Of a stretch of DNA of 49,236 bases, positions 1 to 9,266 are shown piece by piece. A model generated the notes under the pieces. That model worked only from the letters and a program-made list of their open reading frames with translations. It made no database searches and was not told the DNA's origin. The stretch comes from Actinobacteria bacterium 69-20 (GTDB taxonomy: Bacteria; Actinomycetota; Actinomycetes; Mycobacteriales; Nakamurellaceae): the NCBI GenBank assembly GCA_001897425.1, contig MKSW01000003.1, positions 327,661 through 376,896 on the forward strand. Direction: 5' to 3'. Position 1 is the stretch's first letter. Each line of letters opens with the position of its first letter. The position numbers and the translations under genes are program-made.

Positions 1-162
1 CCTGCAGTGGCGAAAGTTTCTGCTGGCGCTGACGATAACTAAGTGGCAGAGTGTCTCATGATGTGCCCGTATGCGCCGATGGCCTAGGTGCGGGGGCTGC
101 GGGCACTCGCGTCGCACCACGATGTGGCTCGAGCTTTCCGTAGCGGTGCACGCAACCCGGCG

Positions 163-169
163 GGAGGAG
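163..169 (+). promoter_or_regulatory. Ribosome binding site that decides the RipA-like start
   Basis: GGAGGAG stands 5-7 bases before the GTG at 175. The later in-frame ATG codons at 205 and 220 have no comparable purine tract, so this site favours the earlier start and adds 15 residues before the signal segment. No promoter or riboswitch could be confidently recognised in bases 1-162. Confidence 0.6.
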
Positions 170-174
170 CATTC

Positions 175-1707
175 GTGGGATCGGATCGCAGCGCCCAGCG
201 AACCATGGAGCAGCGAGCCATGACGAGGGGCCACAGGGTCTGGGCGGTCGTCGTGACCGTGGCCATCGCGTGTTCGTCGACCGTCGTTCTCGTCCATTCG
301 GCTGCCGCCGTGCCTGCGCCGCCCCCCAATCCCTCGGACCATCAGATCTCGGCGAGCCAGAACCAGGCCGCCGCCTCGGCCGCCGAGGTCGGCCGGTTGA
401 GCGGCATCGTGTCGTCGACCCAGGCCACGATCCAACAGCTCCAGGACGCCATGGAGCTCAAGGCGGAGCTGGCGATGAAGGCGCTCGTCGACCTGCAAAC
501 CGCGAAGGAAGCCGCGAAACAGGCGGAGCAGGCCGCGAAGGCCGCCGAGGCCGCCGCCGCGAAGGCCGCCGATCAGATCGTCACCGCCCAGGACCAGGCC
601 GCCCAGTTCGCGGCCGCCTCGTTCCGCCAGGGATCCGTGGTCGGCTCGTCGCTGAATGCCCTGCTCGATGCGAACTCGATGGACCAGTTCCTGCTGCGCA
701 GGGACATGATCGAGCAGGTTTCCGCGAACCAGGCGAGCGTCCTCGACACGCTCGCGACCACCCGCACCACCAAAGCGAACGTGGACTCCAAGGCCAAGGC
801 CGCGCTGGCCGATGCCACCGCGGCCGAGCACGCGGCCCAGCAGGCGCAGGTCGAGGCCGACCAGGCGCAGAAGGCGGCCGCCCAGAGTTTCGCCGACGGT
901 CAGAGCCAACTCGCCGCGCTCACCAGCCAGCTCGCGCAGCAACAGGACCAGTACCAGGGGGCGCTCAACCAGGTCGCCGAACTCAAGGGGCAGCGCGCGC
1001 AATACCAGGCCTGGCTCAAGGCGAAGCAGGAGGAGGACCAGCGCATCGCGGCGCAGGCCGCCATCCAGCAGCAACAGGCGCAGGAGCTCATGCGCGAGAA
1101 GCAGCTGGCCGACCAGCTCGCCGCGCAGGACGAGAGCAACCGCGCGTTCGCGATCCAGAAGGCGAAGGAGTACCAGAAGAAGCTCGCCGAAGCGCGGGCG
1201 GCCCAGGAAGCGGCGCGCAAAAAGCTGCAACAGCAGGGCGTGGACCCGGGCCCGAATGTTCCGGTGTCCAACATGTCCCGCGGGCAGATCGTGGTGCAGG
1301 CGGCCCTCGCGTACCTCGGCACGCCCTACGCCTGGGGTGGCGGCACGGCCCGGGGCCCATCGCGGGGGATCCACGACGGCGGAACCGCCGACTACTACGG
1401 CGATTACAACAAGATCGGATTCGACTGCTCGGGGCTCGCCCTCTACGCCTGGGCGCAGGCCGGCGTCTACCTGCCGCACTACTCCGGCTACCAGTTCAAC
1501 TACGGCCAGCGGGTCGCGCCGGCGAACCTCCAGCCCGGTGATCTGGTGTTCTTCGCCTACAACACGTCGAACCCGGCGACCATTCACCACGTGGCCATCT
1601 ACATGGGCAACAACAAGATCATCCAGGCGCCGCAGTCCGGTGACGTCGTCAAGATCTCGCCCATGTACTGGAGCGGATTCATCGGCGCGACACGCCCCGG
1701 CACCTGA
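175..1707 (+). CDS. Secreted NlpC/P60 peptidoglycan endopeptidase, RipA-like
   Basis: Predicted to cleave peptide stems of peptidoglycan outside the membrane, as RipA-type D,L-endopeptidases do during cell separation. The 510-residue product has a signal segment at about residues 20-47, a long Ala/Gln/Lys-rich coiled coil at about 60-370, and a C-terminal NlpC/P60 domain from about 375. Catalytic Cys is about residue 418 in GFDCSGL and His about 471-472 in HHVAIYMG. The domain carries the GPSRGI-type insert before the catalytic Cys that is usual in Rip proteins. GTG at 175 is chosen because GGAGG lies 7 bases upstream; in-frame ATGs at 205 and 220 are alternatives. The moxR cluster downstream gives the same order as around mycobacterial ripA. 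The coiled coil probably acts as an autoinhibitory or docking arm (inference). Confidence 0.9.
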   Translation: MGSDRSAQRTMEQRAMTRGHRVWAVVVTVAIACSSTVVLVHSAAAVPAPPPNPSDHQISASQNQAAASAAEVGRLSGIVSSTQATIQQLQDAMELKAELAMKALVDLQTAKEAAKQAEQAAKAAEAAAAKAADQIVTAQDQAAQFAAASFRQGSVVGSSLNALLDANSMDQFLLRRDMIEQVSANQASVLDTLATTRTTKANVDSKAKAALADATAAEHAAQQAQVEADQAQKAAAQSFADGQSQLAALTSQLAQQQDQYQGALNQVAELKGQRAQYQAWLKAKQEEDQRIAAQAAIQQQQAQELMREKQLADQLAAQDESNRAFAIQKAKEYQKKLAEARAAQEAARKKLQQQGVDPGPNVPVSNMSRGQIVVQAALAYLGTPYAWGGGTARGPSRGIHDGGTADYYGDYNKIGFDCSGLALYAWAQAGVYLPHYSGYQFNYGQRVAPANLQPGDLVFFAYNTSNPATIHHVAIYMGNNKIIQAPQSGDVVKISPMYWSGFIGATRPGT

Positions 1708-1735
1708 CCGTCCCGAGGCTGGCATCATCGGCCAT

Positions 1736-2470
1736 ATGGCGGCGAGCGCGGCAGCGAATATGACGGATATGACGCTGCCTTTCCCCGACGCGTTCGTCAT
1801 CCTGAGCGGCGGGCGGGCACAGCGGCTCGGCGGCTCCGGCGGCCCCGCCGGCACTGATCGCACCGATGACGCCGATGACGGCGGTGACGCGGGCGGCACC
1901 GACAAGGCGAGCATCGCACTCGGCGGTCGCACGCTGCTGGATCGTGCCCTCGGCACCACGCAGGGGCGTCCCGTCGTGATCGTCGGCCCGCACGCGCCGG
2001 CCCGGCCCCGGGTGACGCTCACCAGGGAGGACCCGCCCGGCGGCGGCCCCGCCGCGGGTATCGCCGCCGGAGTCGCGGCGCTTCCGACGCCTAGCACCGG
2101 ACAGCGGCAGCGGATCGGCATCATGGCCGTCGACCAGGCGGGGGTCACATCGCAGACGTGGCAACGGCTCTCGGCGGCCGCGGCCGACCCGGAAGTGAAG
2201 GGCTGCGTGCTCGTCGAGGCGGACCGGCGGCAGTACGGCGTCGGTGTCTTCGACGCGGCCGCGCTGCGCGGGGCGCTCGGCACGCGGGCCGACTGGCACG
2301 GCATCTCGCTGCGTGCGCTGCTCGACCCGTTGATCGGCGCCGAGGTCGAGGCGCAGGGGCCCGAGGCCCGCGATATCGATACGCCCGCCGATCTCGACTG
2401 GTGGCGGCGGCGCGCGCAGTCCGTCGCCGGCAGTGCCGGCAGTACCGACGGTGCCGTCATCTCTCCGTAA
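1736..2470 (+). CDS. MobA-like NTP transferase (molybdenum cofactor guanylyltransferase family)
   Basis: Family members transfer a nucleotide from an NTP, for example GMP to molybdopterin. The 244-residue product opens with the nucleotide-binding loop ILSGGRAQRLGG (about residues 22-33) and has a later Lys in DKASIALGG (about 56-64). Between them, where family members have only a few residues, sits an insert of about 22 residues rich in Asp, Gly and Thr (34-55). MAVDQAG near the middle matches the position of the conserved metal-binding Asp, and DIDTPADLDWW near the end is typical of the family. Alternative starts lie at 1760 and 1769. It lies 28 bases after the RipA-like gene and 58 before moxR. 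No other molybdenum cofactor gene is in the window, so the substrate is unproven. Confidence 0.75.
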   Translation: MAASAAANMTDMTLPFPDAFVILSGGRAQRLGGSGGPAGTDRTDDADDGGDAGGTDKASIALGGRTLLDRALGTTQGRPVVIVGPHAPARPRVTLTREDPPGGGPAAGIAAGVAALPTPSTGQRQRIGIMAVDQAGVTSQTWQRLSAAAADPEVKGCVLVEADRRQYGVGVFDAAALRGALGTRADWHGISLRALLDPLIGAEVEAQGPEARDIDTPADLDWWRRRAQSVAGSAGSTDGAVISP

Positions 2471-2528
2471 CGCCGGTATCTTTCCGTAGGGGGTACACGA
2501 TCCGGCACGAACGGAAGCGGGGTGGGCG

Positions 2529-3611
2529 ATGACGATGCCCGACGGCACCACACGGACTGCGGTCACCGATACCGCCGCCGAATCCGCCGAACCCGCCCGC
2601 GTCGGTGCGACACCGCAGCAGCTGCCGGACCCGAGCGCCGACGCCGCGACCATCGAGCGGGTGATGTTCGAGGTCAAACGGGTGATCGTCGGCCAGGATC
2701 GGATGCTCGAGCGCATGCTCGTCGGCCTGCTGGCCGGTGGCCACCTGCTGATCGAGGGCGTCCCCGGCGTCGCGAAGACGTTGGCGGTGGAGACCTTCGC
2801 CACGGTGGTCGGCGGATCCTTCGCCCGAATCCAGTTCACGCCCGACCTGGTGCCGTCCGACCTGGTGGGCACGCGGATCTATCGCGCCGGCCGGGAGCAG
2901 TTCGATATCGAACTCGGTCCCGTGGTGCGGAACTTCGTGTTGGCTGACGAGATCAACCGGGCGCCGGCCAAGGTGCAGTCGGCGCTGCTGGAGGTCATGG
3001 CGGAACGCCAGGTGACGATCGGCGGCCGCACCTTCACCATGCCGGACCCGTTCCTGGTGCTGGCGACGCAGAATCCGATCGAGAACGAGGGCGTCTACCC
3101 GCTCCCGGAGGCGCAACGCGACCGGTTCCTGTTCAAGGTCCTCGTCGGATACCCGCAGCCTGACGAGGAGCGGGAGATCGTCTATCGCATGGGCGTCGTC
3201 CCACCGCAGCCACGCCAGGTGATTCCGGTCGCCGAGTTGGCGCGCCTGCAACGGGTGGCCGCGCAGATCTTCGTGCATCACGCGCTCGTCGACTATGTCG
3301 TTCGCCTGGTGTACGCCACGCGGACACCGGCCGCCCACGGACTCGATGACGTCGCGGGCTGGCTGTCCTACGGAGCATCGCCCCGCGCCAGCCTCGGGAT
3401 CGTCGCGGCCGCACGGGCGCTGGCCCTCATCCGGGGGCGGGATTTTGTCGTGCCTCAGGACGTCATCGACGTGGCACCGGACGTGCTGCGGCACCGCATG
3501 GTGCTCTCCTACGATGCTCTCGCCGATGGGATCGCGGTCGACGCAATCACCAACCGGCTGCTGCAGGTGATCCCGCTGCCCCAGGTCAGCCCGCAGCGCC
3601 CCGGGGTGTGA
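2529..3611 (+). CDS. moxR: MoxR-family AAA+ ATPase
   Basis: MoxR ATPases are chaperone-like machines that usually work with a VWA-domain partner encoded next door. The 360-residue product has Walker A GVPGVAKT at residues 77-84, Walker B with D140-E141 in VLADEINRAP, and the family segments ATQNPIENEG and LPEAQRDRF. The first 40 residues are a variable acidic tail. It is followed after 4 bases by the DUF58 gene, then by a VWA gene, giving the standard MoxR-DUF58-VWA set. The location after a peptidoglycan hydrolase suggests a role in maturing envelope proteins (inference). Confidence 0.93.
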   Translation: MTMPDGTTRTAVTDTAAESAEPARVGATPQQLPDPSADAATIERVMFEVKRVIVGQDRMLERMLVGLLAGGHLLIEGVPGVAKTLAVETFATVVGGSFARIQFTPDLVPSDLVGTRIYRAGREQFDIELGPVVRNFVLADEINRAPAKVQSALLEVMAERQVTIGGRTFTMPDPFLVLATQNPIENEGVYPLPEAQRDRFLFKVLVGYPQPDEEREIVYRMGVVPPQPRQVIPVAELARLQRVAAQIFVHHALVDYVVRLVYATRTPAAHGLDDVAGWLSYGASPRASLGIVAAARALALIRGRDFVVPQDVIDVAPDVLRHRMVLSYDALADGIAVDAITNRLLQVIPLPQVSPQRPGV

Positions 3612-3615
3612 CCGC

Positions 3616-4569
3616 GTGCTCACCCACGCCACGGTTCCGACGACCAGCGACCCCGCCCGCATCGACGCGGCGCTCGTCGACCTCGAGTTGACGATCCGGC
3701 GCCGCATCGACGGGCTGCTGCACGGCAACCATCTCGGCCTGGTCCCCGGGCCGGGAAGCGAACCGGGCGAGGCGCGGCCGTATGTCGCCGGCGACGACGT
3801 CCGCCGAATGGACTGGTCGGTGACGGCGCGCACGACCGTCCCGCACATCCGGCAGACGGTCGCCGACCGCGAGCTGGAGGTGTGGCTCGCCGTGGACCTG
3901 TCGGCATCGATGGATTTCGGCACCGCGCGGTGCGAGAAGCGCGACCTCGCCGTGGCGGCGGCCTCCGTCATGGCCCATCTGACCCGCGGCGGCGGCAATC
4001 GCCTGGGCGCGGTGGTGGTCGCCGGCGGGACCATCCGACGCCTCCCGCCGCGCGGCGGCCGCGACGCGATCCAGCACACGCTGCGCACCATCGCGCTGAC
4101 CCCGCGCACCGAGCCGGGCCACCGCGGCGACCTCGCCGGCGCGCTGGAGGCGTTGCGCCGGCCACCGCGGCGCCGCGGCCTGGTCGTCGCCATCTCGGAC
4201 TTTCTCGGCCCATTGACATGGGAGGGCCCGCTGCGCGCGCTCGGTGCGCGTCACGAACTGGTGGCAGTGGCGGTCAGCGACCCACGTGATACGGAGCTGC
4301 CGGCCGTCGGCTACGTGACGCTCGTCGACCCGGAGACCGGACGGCGCAAGGAGATTCGCACCAGCAGGGCCTTGCGGGCGCGTTTCGGTGCCGCCGCGGC
4401 CGAGCACCGCGCCGAGGTCATGGCGGCACTGCGCCGGGTCGGCGCTCCCACGCTGTCGCTGTCCACGGATCGCGACTGGGCGGCGGACGTGATGCGCTTC
4501 GTCGCCCGGCGCAAGCGTGGCTGGACCGGGGCCGCGGCGCCGGGCATCATCGAGCGAGGCGCGATATGA
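3616..4569 (+). CDS. DUF58 domain protein (MoxR partner)
   Basis: This 317-residue protein carries the DUF58 signature GEARPYVAGDDVRRMDW at residues 51-67 and a VWA-like segment with a MIDAS-type DLSASMD (D94, S96, S98). The start is GTG at 3616, 4 bases after moxR, implying translational coupling. DUF58 proteins are found with MoxR and VWA proteins in many bacteria; their biochemical role is not settled, and they are thought to be adaptors or clients of the ATPase. No membrane segment is seen. Confidence 0.9.
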   Translation: MLTHATVPTTSDPARIDAALVDLELTIRRRIDGLLHGNHLGLVPGPGSEPGEARPYVAGDDVRRMDWSVTARTTVPHIRQTVADRELEVWLAVDLSASMDFGTARCEKRDLAVAAASVMAHLTRGGGNRLGAVVVAGGTIRRLPPRGGRDAIQHTLRTIALTPRTEPGHRGDLAGALEALRRPPRRRGLVVAISDFLGPLTWEGPLRALGARHELVAVAVSDPRDTELPAVGYVTLVDPETGRRKEIRTSRALRARFGAAAAEHRAEVMAALRRVGAPTLSLSTDRDWAADVMRFVARRKRGWTGAAAPGIIERGAI

Positions 4570-4618
4570 CCGGCGGCAGCGCAGCGGTGCCGGCCCGCGT
4601 TGGGCGCACGGGGGCGCC

Positions 4619-5599
4619 ATGACGCTCGCGCATCCCGCCTTCCTCGCCGCAGGTGTGCTGGTCCTCGCACTCGTCATCGGCTACGTGATCGCGATCCGGC
4701 GGGCGCGGGTGCACACGTTGCGCTTCGCGAACCTTGCCCTGCTGGAGCGCGTCGCGCCCAGGCGCCCCGGCGGATGGCGGCATGTCGGGTTCGCGGTCAT
4801 TGCCGTCGGCCTGATGCTCCTGGTGATCGCGATGGCGGGGCCCACGGCGGACGCGAAGGTTCCGCGGAATCGGGCGACGGTGATGCTCGCCATCGACGTG
4901 TCGCTGTCGATGCAGGCCACCGACGTCGCGCCAGATCGCCTGGACGCCGCGAAGGATGCGGCCAAGGAGTTCGCCCAGAACCTCACGCCCGGCGTCAATC
5001 TCGGCCTCATCTCGTTCGCCGGGATCGCCACCGTCCTCGTCTCGCCGACCACGGACCGAGCCCCGGTGCTGCAGGCGATCGACTCGCTGAAGTTGGACGA
5101 ACGCACGGCCACCGGCGAGGCGATCATCTCGGCGCTGCAGTCCATCGACATGTTCTCGCGGGCTACCGGAGGCACTGGGGGCACCGGGGGCACAGCCGGA
5201 TCGAAGGAATCGATCCCTGCCCGAATCGTCCTGATGACCGACGGCAAGCGGACCGTCGGTCGCAGCGAACAGGACGCCGCGCAGCGCGCGAAGGACGCCG
5301 GCGTCCCCGTCTCGGTGATCGCCTTCGGAACGGATCACGGCAGCATCAACCTGGACGGCACCCAGATTGCGGTGCCGCTGGACACCGACGCGATGCGGCA
5401 GATCGCGCAGATCTCCGGCGGCGACTTCCACACCGCGCACACCGTCGCCGAACTCAAGACGGTGTACTCGCAACTCGGCGAACAGATCGGCTACGAGACG
5501 GTCCACCGCGACGCCTCCCGGCCCTGGCTCATCGCCGGCACCATCGTGACGATCGTCGCGGCCGCCTTCACCCTGATGGTCACCGGCCGCGTGCCGTAG
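4619..5599 (+). CDS. VWA-domain membrane protein (MoxR partner)
   Basis: The 326-residue product has two N-terminal membrane segments (about 8-26 and 54-73), a von Willebrand A domain with an intact MIDAS motif DVSLS (D93, S95, S97), and a C-terminal membrane segment at about 302-322. This is the architecture of the VWA partner of MoxR. The VWA domain contains a Gly-Thr repeat (about 182-192) encoded by near-identical 9-base units. ATG at 4619 is chosen because the membrane segments begin directly after it. The domain should face outside the membrane, where it may bind metal and protein clients (inference). Confidence 0.88.
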   Translation: MTLAHPAFLAAGVLVLALVIGYVIAIRRARVHTLRFANLALLERVAPRRPGGWRHVGFAVIAVGLMLLVIAMAGPTADAKVPRNRATVMLAIDVSLSMQATDVAPDRLDAAKDAAKEFAQNLTPGVNLGLISFAGIATVLVSPTTDRAPVLQAIDSLKLDERTATGEAIISALQSIDMFSRATGGTGGTGGTAGSKESIPARIVLMTDGKRTVGRSEQDAAQRAKDAGVPVSVIAFGTDHGSINLDGTQIAVPLDTDAMRQIAQISGGDFHTAHTVAELKTVYSQLGEQIGYETVHRDASRPWLIAGTIVTIVAAAFTLMVTGRVP

Positions 5600-6463
<864 letters not shown>

Positions 6464-6547
6464 ATGGGGCACTGACGGCCGAGCCCGCCCGACCCCGGAA
6501 CTACGTCATATCAGTTATCCCGCAAGCACTCTCGATGGAGGACCACG

Positions 6548-7366
6548 ATGACAGCACCTGAATCCGCGCTGGGAACCGGCCTGCTCGCGGGGAAGAACCT
6601 GCTGATCACCGGCGTGATCACGGAGGCCTCGATGGCGTTCCACACGGCGCGGCTCGCCCAGCAGCTCGGTGCGCGCGTGGTGCTCACCGGGTACGGGCGC
6701 ATGTCGCTCGTCGAGCGGATCGCGCAGCGGCTGCCGGAGTCTGCGCCCGTCGTGGAACTCGACGTGACGAACGAGGAGCAGCTCGCCAGCCTCGCCGGCC
6801 GGGTCGGCGAGCATGTCGACCGCATCGACGGGGTGCTGCACGCCATCGCCTTCGCCCCGGCGACCGCGCTCGGCGGCGTCTTCCTCGACACGCCGTGGGC
6901 CGATGTGGCGACCGCCGTGCATACCTCCGCCTATTCGCTGAAGTCGCTCGCGGTGGCGGTGCGGCCGCTCATGACGGCCGGCGGCAGCATCGTCGGGCTG
7001 GACTTCGATGCCCGGCAGGCGTGGCCCGCTTACGACTGGATGGGTGTGGCCAAGGCCGCGCTGGAATCGACGAGTCGTTATCTGGCAAGGGATCTCGGCC
7101 CGGCCGGTATCCGGGTCAATCTCGTGTCCGCCGGCCCGATCCGCACCATTGCGGCGCGCTCCATCCCGGGGTTCGCGGCGCTGGAGAACGCGTGGACCGA
7201 TCGTGCGCCGCTCGGCTGGGACACCTCGGACCCGACGCCGGTCGCGCGCGCGTGCGTGGCGTTGCTGTCCGACCTGTTCCCGGCGACGACGGGTTCGATG
7301 ATCATGGTGGACGGCGGCTTCTCGGCGCTCGGCTTCTCGGCCCGCGAAATCGACGAGGAACCGTGA
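6548..7366 (+). CDS. fabI: NADH-dependent enoyl-ACP reductase FabI/InhA
   Basis: Last reduction step of each fatty acid elongation cycle; the target of isoniazid-NAD and triclosan in related enzymes. The 272-residue product has TGVITEAS at the cofactor loop (21-28) and the catalytic pair Y162 and K169 (AYDWMGVAK). The substrate loop after GPIRT is short (AARSIPGF), as in streptomycete-type FabI and unlike the longer loop of mycobacterial InhA. The residue aligned with mycobacterial Ser94 is Ala99 (HAIAF). GGAGG lies about 7 bases before the ATG. It shares 4 bases (GTGA) with the next gene. Confidence 0.94.
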   Translation: MTAPESALGTGLLAGKNLLITGVITEASMAFHTARLAQQLGARVVLTGYGRMSLVERIAQRLPESAPVVELDVTNEEQLASLAGRVGEHVDRIDGVLHAIAFAPATALGGVFLDTPWADVATAVHTSAYSLKSLAVAVRPLMTAGGSIVGLDFDARQAWPAYDWMGVAKAALESTSRYLARDLGPAGIRVNLVSAGPIRTIAARSIPGFAALENAWTDRAPLGWDTSDPTPVARACVALLSDLFPATTGSMIMVDGGFSALGFSAREIDEEP

Positions 7367-8256
7367 CGACGCTGCGGGTGCCGGTTTCCGGCGGCGAACT
7401 GGTGGTGCACCAGCTTGCCGGCGACCAGCACAGCGAGCGGACGCTGATCGCGGTGCACGGGATCACCGCGAACGGCCTGTCGATGCAGCCGCTGGCCAGG
7501 GCGCTGCGGGCGCGCGACACCGGGATTCGGGTGCTGGCACCGGATCTCGCCGGCCGGGCGTGCAGCAACACCGTCACCGGGCCGTGGGGCATGGCCCGGC
7601 ACGCGACCGACGTGATCGCCGTCATCGACGCGATCGGGGCAGGGCAGGTCACCGTGCTCGGCCACTCGATGGGTGCCTATGTGGCGGCCGTGGCGGCCGC
7701 TCGGCACCCTGAGCGGTTCGACCGGGTGGTGCTGGTGGACGGCGGCGTCGCCTTCCCACCGCCGCCCGGCGCGGACATCGACGCGCTGCTCACCGCGGTG
7801 ATCGGGCCGGCCATGGCACGGCTGTCCATGACGTTCCCGGACGAGGACGCCTACCTCGCGTTCATGGCCGCCAATCCGGCCGTCGCGGAGGTGCTGGCGG
7901 TCGGTGGCACGGCGGCCGACGATCTGCGCGGCTACCTGGAGCACGACATCCGGCGACGGGGCGACGGCACGCTGGCCAGCTCTTGCGTGCTGGACGCGAT
8001 CCGGGTCGACGGCGGCGCGCTGCTCACCGAACCCGAAGCGGCGCAGGCGATCTCGCACCTGGCGGTGCCCACCACGCTGCTGTGGGCGCCGCGCGGACTG
8101 ATGAACCAGACGCCGGGACTGCTGACCGCGGAGCTGATCGAGGCGGCAGGGCTCCCGGGCACCGTCACCACCCGGCAGGTCCCGGACTGCAACCACTACT
8201 CGATCATGTTCGCCGATCACGCGCTGGCCGCGGTGACCGGCGCCATTCTCGGCTGA
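7363..8256 (+). CDS. Alpha/beta hydrolase
   Basis: A 297-residue alpha/beta-hydrolase with oxyanion-hole segment VHGITANG (31-38), nucleophile elbow GHSMGAY (Ser102) and a likely catalytic His278 in DCNHYSIMF. The acid residue could not be assigned by eye. The GTG start overlaps the fabI stop by 4 bases, so translation is probably coupled. In mycobacteria hemH follows inhA at this place; here the hydrolase takes that position. It could be a thioesterase or lipase acting on fatty acyl groups (inference from position); the substrate is unknown. Confidence 0.85.
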   Translation: MTTLRVPVSGGELVVHQLAGDQHSERTLIAVHGITANGLSMQPLARALRARDTGIRVLAPDLAGRACSNTVTGPWGMARHATDVIAVIDAIGAGQVTVLGHSMGAYVAAVAAARHPERFDRVVLVDGGVAFPPPPGADIDALLTAVIGPAMARLSMTFPDEDAYLAFMAANPAVAEVLAVGGTAADDLRGYLEHDIRRRGDGTLASSCVLDAIRVDGGALLTEPEAAQAISHLAVPTTLLWAPRGLMNQTPGLLTAELIEAAGLPGTVTTRQVPDCNHYSIMFADHALAAVTGAILG

Positions 8257-8265
8257 CCGCCCGCT

Positions 8266-8284
8266 GGCGCCGTCAGGCGCCTTT
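8266..8284 (+). terminator. Possible intrinsic terminator after the alpha/beta hydrolase
   Basis: GGCGCC, a GTCA loop, GGCGCC and then TTT form a 6-bp GC hairpin with a very short T run 9 bases past the hydrolase stop. It lies between two convergent genes. The T run is weak, so termination may be partial or Rho-dependent. It overlaps the first copy of the tandem repeat described separately. Confidence 0.4.
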
Positions 8285-8367
8285 GGACGCTGTTGTCATA
8301 GCGCCGCATCCGCCGCTGAGCCGTCAGGCGCCTTTGGACGCTGTTGTCATAGCGCCGCATCCGCCGC
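8270..8367. repeat. Tandem 47-bp direct repeat at the 3' end of the Rv1486c-like gene
   Basis: Bases 8270-8316 and 8321-8367 are identical (47 bp, period 51). The second copy includes the last codons and stop of the convergent minus-strand gene; the first lies in the intergenic gap. It reads as a short duplication of that gene's end. Confidence 0.9.
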
Positions 8368-9117
8368 GGTGGCCACCACGGTCCGGCGGGCGTCACGCAC
8401 CGCGGTGTGCAACGGTGCGAGCGCCCGGTTGACCAGCTCGGTCTGCCGTCCGGTCACCGCGGCCGTGTCGTGCCCGGCGGCCACGTCCAGCAGCGCGGCC
8501 AGCGTGGTTGCCCGATCGAGCAGCGCTGTCGCCGCGGAGCCGAGCCCGGGCGGGGCGGCGACGGCATGCGCCGCGGTCGCGCGCCGCATCGCCTCGCGCG
8601 GGTTGCCGCGGTCGCTGGCCACCTCGGCACGAGCGAGCAGCCGGGTCGCGTCCGCCACCGCCGCATCCACCAACCGAGTGGCTTCTCCCATGTCCAGCGC
8701 CGGATGCGGGTGGGCGCACTCGTAGGCGCGCCACAGCCCGTCGACCGGGACGAGCCCGATCCCGACGTCCGGCAGCACCACGACGGCACCGGAGTCCAGG
8801 GCCGGGCCGAGGATGTCGCCGCCGGGCGGCAGCCCGCGGACGTCGCCCGCGACCGGCGTGAGCAGCTGCGCCGCGCCGCCGCGGCGCAGCACCGGAAGCA
8901 GGTCGGACAGGGCGCCACTCGGCTCGCCCGGGCCTGGTAACCCACTTCGCACTGCCGCTTTCGTCGAGTCGGCACGCACGCCCGCGCGCATGCCGATCTC
9001 CGCTAGCACGTCCAACACCGCGTCGGCGCTTGCACCGGCCTGCCAGGCATGGCACCACAGGCCGAGCGTGGTCGCTGCGGCTGGTGTGGTGAGCCGGGGG
9101 GCTGTCGAGAGCGTCAT
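8347..9117 (-). CDS. Conserved hypothetical protein, Rv1486c-like
   Basis: A 256-residue, mostly helical, Ala-rich protein with no signal peptide or membrane segment. I relate it to mycobacterial Rv1486c by its position in the same neighbourhood (beside DUF3097/NfeD/SPFH, convergent with the inhA operon) and by general composition; the similarity was judged from memory, not searched. No catalytic motif is visible. The start is ATG at 9117; an upstream in-frame ATG at 9165 would add 16 residues of low-complexity sequence. The stop lies inside a tandemly duplicated 47-bp block. Confidence 0.7.
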   Translation of the reverse strand: MTLSTAPRLTTPAAATTLGLWCHAWQAGASADAVLDVLAEIGMRAGVRADSTKAAVRSGLPGPGEPSGALSDLLPVLRRGGAAQLLTPVAGDVRGLPPGGDILGPALDSGAVVVLPDVGIGLVPVDGLWRAYECAHPHPALDMGEATRLVDAAVADATRLLARAEVASDRGNPREAMRRATAAHAVAAPPGLGSAATALLDRATTLAALLDVAAGHDTAAVTGRQTELVNRALAPLHTAVRDARRTVVATAADAAL

Positions 9118-9266
9118 CACCGAACACGGTACGGGACGGCGTGTCTGGTGCGTCGTCGCTCGCATCGCGGCGCCGCGGAATCCTGGAAGTCCGCGAGGAA
9201 TCCTCCCCGCCGGGCGGCGGCGCGGCTGCCGAGATCGTGCGGCGGAACACGATAACGTGGCGCCTC

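Noticed and set aside
1-174. Possible ydaO-type (c-di-AMP) riboswitch before the RipA-like gene
   Set aside because: Such riboswitches precede NlpC/P60 genes in some actinobacteria, but I could not find the conserved core elements in these bases and the window begins too close to judge.
2457-4193. Long minus-strand open frame across moxR and DUF58
   Set aside because: High-GC antisense shadow with Arg/His/Asp-rich composition and no family motif; the plus strand carries clear genes.
8347-8432. Plus-strand repeat peptide RQAPLDAVVIAPHPP seen twice
   Set aside because: It is only the translation of the 47-bp DNA duplication on the non-coding strand.
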